DNA of 50,080 nt from contig CANJSR010000001.1 of assembly GCA_947476855.1 (NCBI GenBank), positions 1-50,080 of the forward strand, in the 5' to 3' direction. The notes under the pieces were generated by a model. That model made no database searches and had not been told where the DNA came from. It was given only the letters and a program-made list of their open reading frames with translations. This DNA is from Acetobacteraceae bacterium. Lineage in GTDB: Bacteria > Pseudomonadota > Alphaproteobacteria > Acetobacterales > Acetobacteraceae. Positions 46,034 to 50,080 of this stretch are shown piece after piece. Both the position numbers and the translations under genes were made by a program. Position 1 is the first letter of the stretch, and every line of letters starts with the position of its first letter.

Positions 46034-47017
46034 ATGACCAACGCCATTCCCGTGATCGACCTGCAGGACTACCTGGCCGGAGGAGCCGGTTCGCTGCACC
46101 GGACCGCGCGGGAAATCCACGACGCCCTGACACAGGTCGGCTTCTTCATCATTACCGGGCACGGCGTGCCGGCAGAATCGATCGCCGGTATCTTCGCGGA
46201 GGCCAGGCGGTTCCACGACCAACCGATGGATGCCAAGGCCGCCCTGAAACTCAATGAGCACAACAACGGCTACATGTCGCTCGGCCGCTATGCCGTCTGG
46301 ACCTCGGACGTCAACGACAACGACAAGCCGGACCTCAACGAAGCGTTCTTCATGAAGCGGGAGCGTGCGCCCGACCACCCGATGCGCGCGATGAACCGCC
46401 GTTTCGCCGGTGCGAACCAATGGCCGACCGAGGCCGCCTTGCCCGGGTTCCGAGAGAACATCCTCGCCTACTATCGGTTGATGGACGATTTCACCAACCG
46501 CCTGCTGCCGGCGGTCGCCGTGTCTCTGGACCTTGATCCCGGGTTTTTCCTGCCGTCCTTCGTCGACAGCCAATCGAACCTGCGCCTGTCGCATTACCCG
46601 CCGGTGCCCGCCGAAACCAATCAGTTCGGCATCGCCCCCCATACCGACGCCAACTTCATGACCTTCCTTCCGCAGTCCGAGGTCGCCGGTCTTCAGGTGC
46701 GGATGCCCGACAAGCAGTGGCTCGACGTTCCGCTGGTGCCCGGATCGTTCGCCGTCAACGCCGGGGATACGCTGCGCCGCTGGAGCAATGCGCGGTTCAA
46801 GTCGACACCCCATCGCGCGCTGCCTCCGGTCGGGCGGCATCGCTACGCCGTCCCGTTCTTCATGGCGCCGCATCTCGATGCGCGGATCGAGTGCCTGCCA
46901 ACCTGCACCGGCCCCGACAATGCGCCGCGGTGGGAGCCCATTTCGTACGAGGGCTGGATCGCCAAGTGGACCGATGCCAACTACGACCCGAAGGTGCAAC
47001 GGGATATCGCGGCCTGA
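46034..47017 (+). CDS. 2-oxoglutarate/Fe(II)-dependent oxygenase, isopenicillin-N-synthase-like
   Basis: A 327-residue oxygenase with the DIOX_N region (IPVIDLQDYL, GFFIITGHGVP) and a jelly-roll core. The iron facial triad is His203, Asp205 (HTDANF) and His260 (STPHRAL). Arg270 would bind the 2-oxoglutarate carboxylate, but the usual RxS reads RYA (Ala272), so co-substrate binding may be altered. ATG 46034 starts the conserved part. It is the first plus-strand gene of the glycosyltransferase run. Substrate unknown; these enzymes hydroxylate, desaturate or cyclise small molecules. Confidence 0.85.
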   Translation: MTNAIPVIDLQDYLAGGAGSLHRTAREIHDALTQVGFFIITGHGVPAESIAGIFAEARRFHDQPMDAKAALKLNEHNNGYMSLGRYAVWTSDVNDNDKPDLNEAFFMKRERAPDHPMRAMNRRFAGANQWPTEAALPGFRENILAYYRLMDDFTNRLLPAVAVSLDLDPGFFLPSFVDSQSNLRLSHYPPVPAETNQFGIAPHTDANFMTFLPQSEVAGLQVRMPDKQWLDVPLVPGSFAVNAGDTLRRWSNARFKSTPHRALPPVGRHRYAVPFFMAPHLDARIECLPTCTGPDNAPRWEPISYEGWIAKWTDANYDPKVQRDIAA

Positions 47018-47050
47018 GCCGGTAGCCAGGGCGCGCCGATCGAGTGGGAA

Positions 47051-48259
47051 TTGGATAAGACCGCGTTGCGCCTGCTGACCTTCTCGACGCTCTACCCCAG
47101 CGCCACGCGGCCGAACCACGGTGTGTTCGTCGAAAACCGCCTGCGCCATCTGGTCGCGAGCGGTCAGGCGAGCAGCATCGTTGTCGCGCCGGTGCCGTGG
47201 TTTCCGTCCACGAACCCGCGCCATGGTGACTGGGCACGCATCGCCGCAACGCCGCCCGAGGAAACGCGGCACGGTCTGCGCGTCCTGCATCCGCGCTATC
47301 CCCTCGTGCCGAAGATCGGGATGACGCTGGCGCCGTTCCTTCTCTATCGCGCCATGGTCCCCGTGCTGCGGCGCCTGCTGGCGGAAATCGGACCGATCGA
47401 CGCCATCGACGCCCATTACTTCTATCCCGACGGTGTCGCCGCGGTCTGGCTCGGCCAGACCTTCAATCTGCCGGTCGTCGTCACCGCGCGCGGCACCGAT
47501 GTCAGCTTGATCCCACGCTATCGCCTGCCGCGGATGCTGATCGGCCAGGCGATCCGTGGCTCCGCCGCCATGATCACGGTCAGCGCGGCATTGAAGGACG
47601 CTCTGGTCGCGCTCGGCGCGCCAGACTCAAAAGTGACGGTGCTGCGGAACGGCGTCGATACCGACCTGTTTCGCCCTCCCGTGGATCGGGAAGCGCTTCG
47701 CGCCCGGCTCGGGTTCCAGCGGCCAACACTGGTTTCGGTGGGCCTGCTGATCGGGCGCAAGGGACACGACCGGACGATCGAGGCGATGACGCACCTGCCG
47801 GGATACGATCTCGTCATCGCTGGAGAGGGGCCGGAGCGGCAAAACCTGCTGGGCCTGATCGCCCGCCATGGCCTGGCCGACAGGGTCCGATTGGTGGGGT
47901 CCCGCCCCCATGCCGAACTGCCGGACCTCTATGGCGCCTCGGATGCCTCGGTGCTGTCGTCCTCGCGGGAGGGGTGGGCGAACGTTCTGCTCGAATCGAT
48001 GGCCTGCGGCACGCCGGTCGTCGCCAGCAACATCTGGGGCAATCCGGAGGTCGTGCGGGGGATCGAAGCCGGTGTGATCACTGACGAAAACACACCGTCC
48101 GGCATCGCCCGCGGCGTGCGTCGCCTGCTCCAGGACCAGGCACCCCGACCGGCCACGCGCGCCTATGCCGAACAGTTCGGGTGGGAGGAGACGACCCAGG
48201 GGCAACTCGCCCTGTTCACGCGGATCATCGAACACAAGGCGCGGCGGCACGACCCGTGA
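47051..48259 (+). CDS. Family-4 glycosyltransferase
   Basis: A 402-residue GT-B glycosyltransferase. The N-terminal domain opens TLYPSATRPNHGVFVENRL. NGVDTDLFRP marks the domain junction, LVSVGLLIGRKGHD begins the donor-binding half, and SSSREGWANVLLESMACGTPVVAS carries the E-x7-E donor motif. The start appears to be TTG 47051 with GGGAA close upstream, so the first residues are uncertain. Family-4 enzymes use nucleotide sugars to build lipopolysaccharide or exopolysaccharide. It lies 33 bases after the oxygenase gene. Confidence 0.87.
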   Translation: MDKTALRLLTFSTLYPSATRPNHGVFVENRLRHLVASGQASSIVVAPVPWFPSTNPRHGDWARIAATPPEETRHGLRVLHPRYPLVPKIGMTLAPFLLYRAMVPVLRRLLAEIGPIDAIDAHYFYPDGVAAVWLGQTFNLPVVVTARGTDVSLIPRYRLPRMLIGQAIRGSAAMITVSAALKDALVALGAPDSKVTVLRNGVDTDLFRPPVDREALRARLGFQRPTLVSVGLLIGRKGHDRTIEAMTHLPGYDLVIAGEGPERQNLLGLIARHGLADRVRLVGSRPHAELPDLYGASDASVLSSSREGWANVLLESMACGTPVVASNIWGNPEVVRGIEAGVITDENTPSGIARGVRRLLQDQAPRPATRAYAEQFGWEETTQGQLALFTRIIEHKARRHDP

Positions 48260-48348
48260 TCACGTTCTCCGTGGCGCGCCCGTTGCGTTGCGCGGCAATC
48301 CGCCATAGCGTTCCCGCCGAGTTGATAAAGGGGTGGGCGGCAGCCAAG

Positions 48349-48699
48349 GTGAGACCAGCGCGAAGCCAACTGATTGGGTTGATCGTGGCGGTCCTGCTGT
48401 TGCCTGGCGTCGCCCGAGCGGACGCCATCGATGGCCATTGGTGCCACGATGATGGGCGCCGGTTCGAGATCATCGGTCCCATGATCGTGACCCCCGCGCG
48501 CTCCCAGACCCAAGGACGGTACGATCGACACTATTTCTCCTATGTCGTACCGAACACTGATCCAGGCGCCGGTTCGACCGTCGACATGGTTTTGATGGGC
48601 GAGACCGCGCTGCGCCTGAAGGCCGGGAACACGGCCGAGGAAATTTGGAATCGCTGCGGACCACCGATCAGCCTTCGTGGCTGGCCGGTTTTCGGATAG
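48349..48699 (+). CDS. Small secreted protein of unknown function
   Basis: A 116-residue protein with a signal peptide (SQLIGLIVAVLLLPGVARA, cleavage before DAIDGHWC). The mature part has two cysteines (GHWC and NRCGP) and the segments DGRRFEIIGPMIVTP and DRHYFSYVVPN, which look conserved but are not from a family I can name. GTG 48349 is chosen so that the signal peptide is N-terminal; TTG 48322 and GTG 48256 are in frame alternatives. It follows the glycosyltransferase by 89 bases. Confidence 0.65.
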   Translation: MRPARSQLIGLIVAVLLLPGVARADAIDGHWCHDDGRRFEIIGPMIVTPARSQTQGRYDRHYFSYVVPNTDPGAGSTVDMVLMGETALRLKAGNTAEEIWNRCGPPISLRGWPVFG

Positions 48700-48716
48700 C
48701 CAAGGACAGGAAACGC

Positions 48717-50080
48717 ATGACCGACGACAGCCCGCCGCTTCGCCCGCAAGCGACCTCCGACCAGACGACCAAGGCAGCGCCGGTCGGATGGGAGCCGGAG
48801 TTGGAGGAACTGCGGCTCCGCCAGACCATTGCCCGACAGATGGGCGGTGAGGAGCGGGTCGCACGCCAGCACAAGGGCGGCCGCCTGACGGTGCGGGAAC
48901 GGATCGACCAGATGCTCGATCCTGGCACCTTCAAGGAAATCGGCAGCATCGCCGGCAAGGCGTCGTACGACCTCAAGGGCAACATCACCGAGTTCATGCC
49001 CGGTAACTGCGTGTTCGGACGCGGGCTGGTCGATGGGCGCCCGGTGGTGATCGCCGGTGACGACTTCACACTGCGCGGCGGATCGGCGGACGCTTCCATC
49101 AAGGGCAAGCCCAAGATGTCGGAGCAGATCGCGACCGAGTACCGCATGCCGATCATCCGCCTGATCGAGGGCTCGGGTGGCGGCGGTTCGGTCAAGACGA
49201 TCGAGACGACCGGGCGCGCGAACCTGCCAGGTGGATTGAGCGAGACGACCTCGTTTGACCTGGTGGCGAACCAGATGGCCACCGTGCCCGTCGTCGGCCT
49301 CGGTCTCGGCTCCGTCGCCGGCCTTGGCGCCGCTCGACTCGTCGCGTCGCATTATTCCGTGATGGTCAAGGAAATGGCCGCGGTGTTCGTCGCCGGCCCG
49401 CCGGTGGTGGAACGGCTCGGCGAACCGCGCACCAAGCAGGAACTCGGCGGCTGGGAAATCCAGCTTTCCTGCGGCGCGGTGGACCATGCGGTCGATACCG
49501 AGGAGCAGGCGTTCGACGCCGCCCGCCGGTTCCTGTCCTATCTGCCCAGCTCGGTTCATGACGTGCCGCCGCGGGTGCGCGGGTGGGACGATCCGGGCCG
49601 GCGGGAAGAATCGCTGATGACGGCGATTCCGCGGGTCAAGAAGCAGGCCTACCACATGCGCCGCATCATCGAGGCGGTCGTCGACAAGGGCAGCTTCTTT
49701 GAGCAGGGCCGGATGTTCGGCCGCTCCATCATCACCGGCTTTGCGCGCCTGGACGGCTGGCCGGTTGCGCTGATGGCCGGGGACCCTCTGTTTGAGGGCG
49801 GGGCCTGGAACGCGGATGCCTGCAACAAGATCATCCGCTTCGTCGACATGGCGCAGACCTTCCATCTGCCGATCGTGCATCTGGTCGACTGCCCCGGCTT
49901 CCAGGTGGGTCTGAAGGCCGAGAGCAGTGCCGTGATCCGCTGGGGTGTGCGGGCGCTGTCTGCGATCAACCAGACCACGGTTCCCTGGTGCAGCATCATC
50001 GTTCGGAATTGCTATGGCGTCGGCGGCCTCGGCCATCAGCCGGTCAGCCATCTGTGCCTTCGCTATGCCTGGCCGTCCGC
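48717..50080 (+). CDS. Acyl-CoA carboxylase carboxyltransferase (beta) subunit, 3' end missing
   Basis: A reading frame from ATG 48717 runs to the window edge (454 codons, no stop). It is the biotin-dependent carboxyltransferase of the propionyl-/methylcrotonyl-/acetyl-CoA carboxylase type: KGGRLTVRERIDQMLD at the N-terminus, the IEGSGGGGSVKT loop, GLGLGSVAGLGAARL in the first crotonase-like half, and FVDMAQTFHLPIVHLVDCPGFQVG in the second. About 60-80 residues are probably missing. AGGA precedes the ATG. The acyl-CoA cannot be assigned, and the biotin-carboxylase partner would be downstream of the window. Confidence 0.92.
   Translation, partial: MTDDSPPLRPQATSDQTTKAAPVGWEPELEELRLRQTIARQMGGEERVARQHKGGRLTVRERIDQMLDPGTFKEIGSIAGKASYDLKGNITEFMPGNCVFGRGLVDGRPVVIAGDDFTLRGGSADASIKGKPKMSEQIATEYRMPIIRLIEGSGGGGSVKTIETTGRANLPGGLSETTSFDLVANQMATVPVVGLGLGSVAGLGAARLVASHYSVMVKEMAAVFVAGPPVVERLGEPRTKQELGGWEIQLSCGAVDHAVDTEEQAFDAARRFLSYLPSSVHDVPPRVRGWDDPGRREESLMTAIPRVKKQAYHMRRIIEAVVDKGSFFEQGRMFGRSIITGFARLDGWPVALMAGDPLFEGGAWNADACNKIIRFVDMAQTFHLPIVHLVDCPGFQVGLKAESSAVIRWGVRALSAINQTTVPWCSIIVRNCYGVGGLGHQPVSHLCLRYAWPS

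Noticed and set aside
48540..50051. A 503-residue minus-strand open frame.
   Set aside because: Antisense to the acyl-CoA carboxylase beta subunit, whose plus-strand frame runs off the window edge and carries all family motifs.

Overview
The window is a piece of chromosome from a high-GC alphaproteobacterium. Gene content and order (hemC-hemD-mitofilin-like-hemY-like operon divergent from tsaD, rplU-rpmA-obgE, a DUF1244/GapR pair, a C-terminal-extended HemY-domain protein) suggest Rhodospirillales, most likely Acetobacteraceae. That placement is inference from families and synteny. I see no prophage, transposase, CRISPR array, rRNA or tRNA. Nearly all of it is tightly packed protein-coding DNA, and no gene-free stretch exceeds about 300 bases.

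Layout. 1-1.7 kb: end of a lactate-utilisation operon (lutB partial, lutC). 1.7-5.7 kb: a dienelactone-hydrolase-like protein, the replicative helicase dnaB and a type-B carboxylesterase. 5.8-10.1 kb (minus): hemC, hemD, a mitofilin-like membrane coiled-coil protein and a HemY/TPR protein with a C-terminal zinc ribbon, overlapping or nearly so. 10.2-16.1 kb (plus): tsaD, rlmJ, gpsA, a TPR sulfotransferase and murJ, mostly overlapping. 16.1-20.7 kb (minus): rplU, rpmA, obgE, an RlpA-like lipoprotein, a D,D-carboxypeptidase and tmk, with a near-consensus promoter in front of rplU. 20.9-25.4 kb: a response regulator and RNase D (minus), then rplY, pth and ychF (plus) with a structured rplY leader. 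25.6-30 kb: DMT and MATE transporters, an unrecognised membrane protein, and der. 30.2-31.1 kb: msrQ.

31-37.7 kb (minus) is a metabolic run: glycerate 2-kinase, pyruvate kinase, a TcuA-like flavoprotein dehydrogenase and two tandem paralogous periplasmic binding proteins with no permease. Glycerate kinase and pyruvate kinase together carry glycerate to pyruvate (glycerate to 2-phosphoglycerate, then via enolase to PEP and pyruvate). 37.8-40 kb holds DUF1244, gapR, asd and a small lipoprotein. 40.2-42.1 kb is a divergent amidohydrolase/SDR pair.

42.2-50.1 kb is the most unusual part. It holds a zinc-ribbon methyltransferase with a C-terminal beta-sandwich-like domain, a crotonase-fold protein lacking one canonical catalytic Glu, a QueD/PTPS-fold protein that has lost its catalytic Cys and a zinc His, an MDR dehydrogenase abutting it, a 2-oxoglutarate/Fe(II) oxygenase, a family-4 glycosyltransferase, a small secreted protein and the start of an acyl-CoA carboxylase beta subunit. 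The degenerate PTPS protein paired with the dehydrogenase is the best candidate for an undescribed biochemical system. Its product cannot be told from sequence alone.
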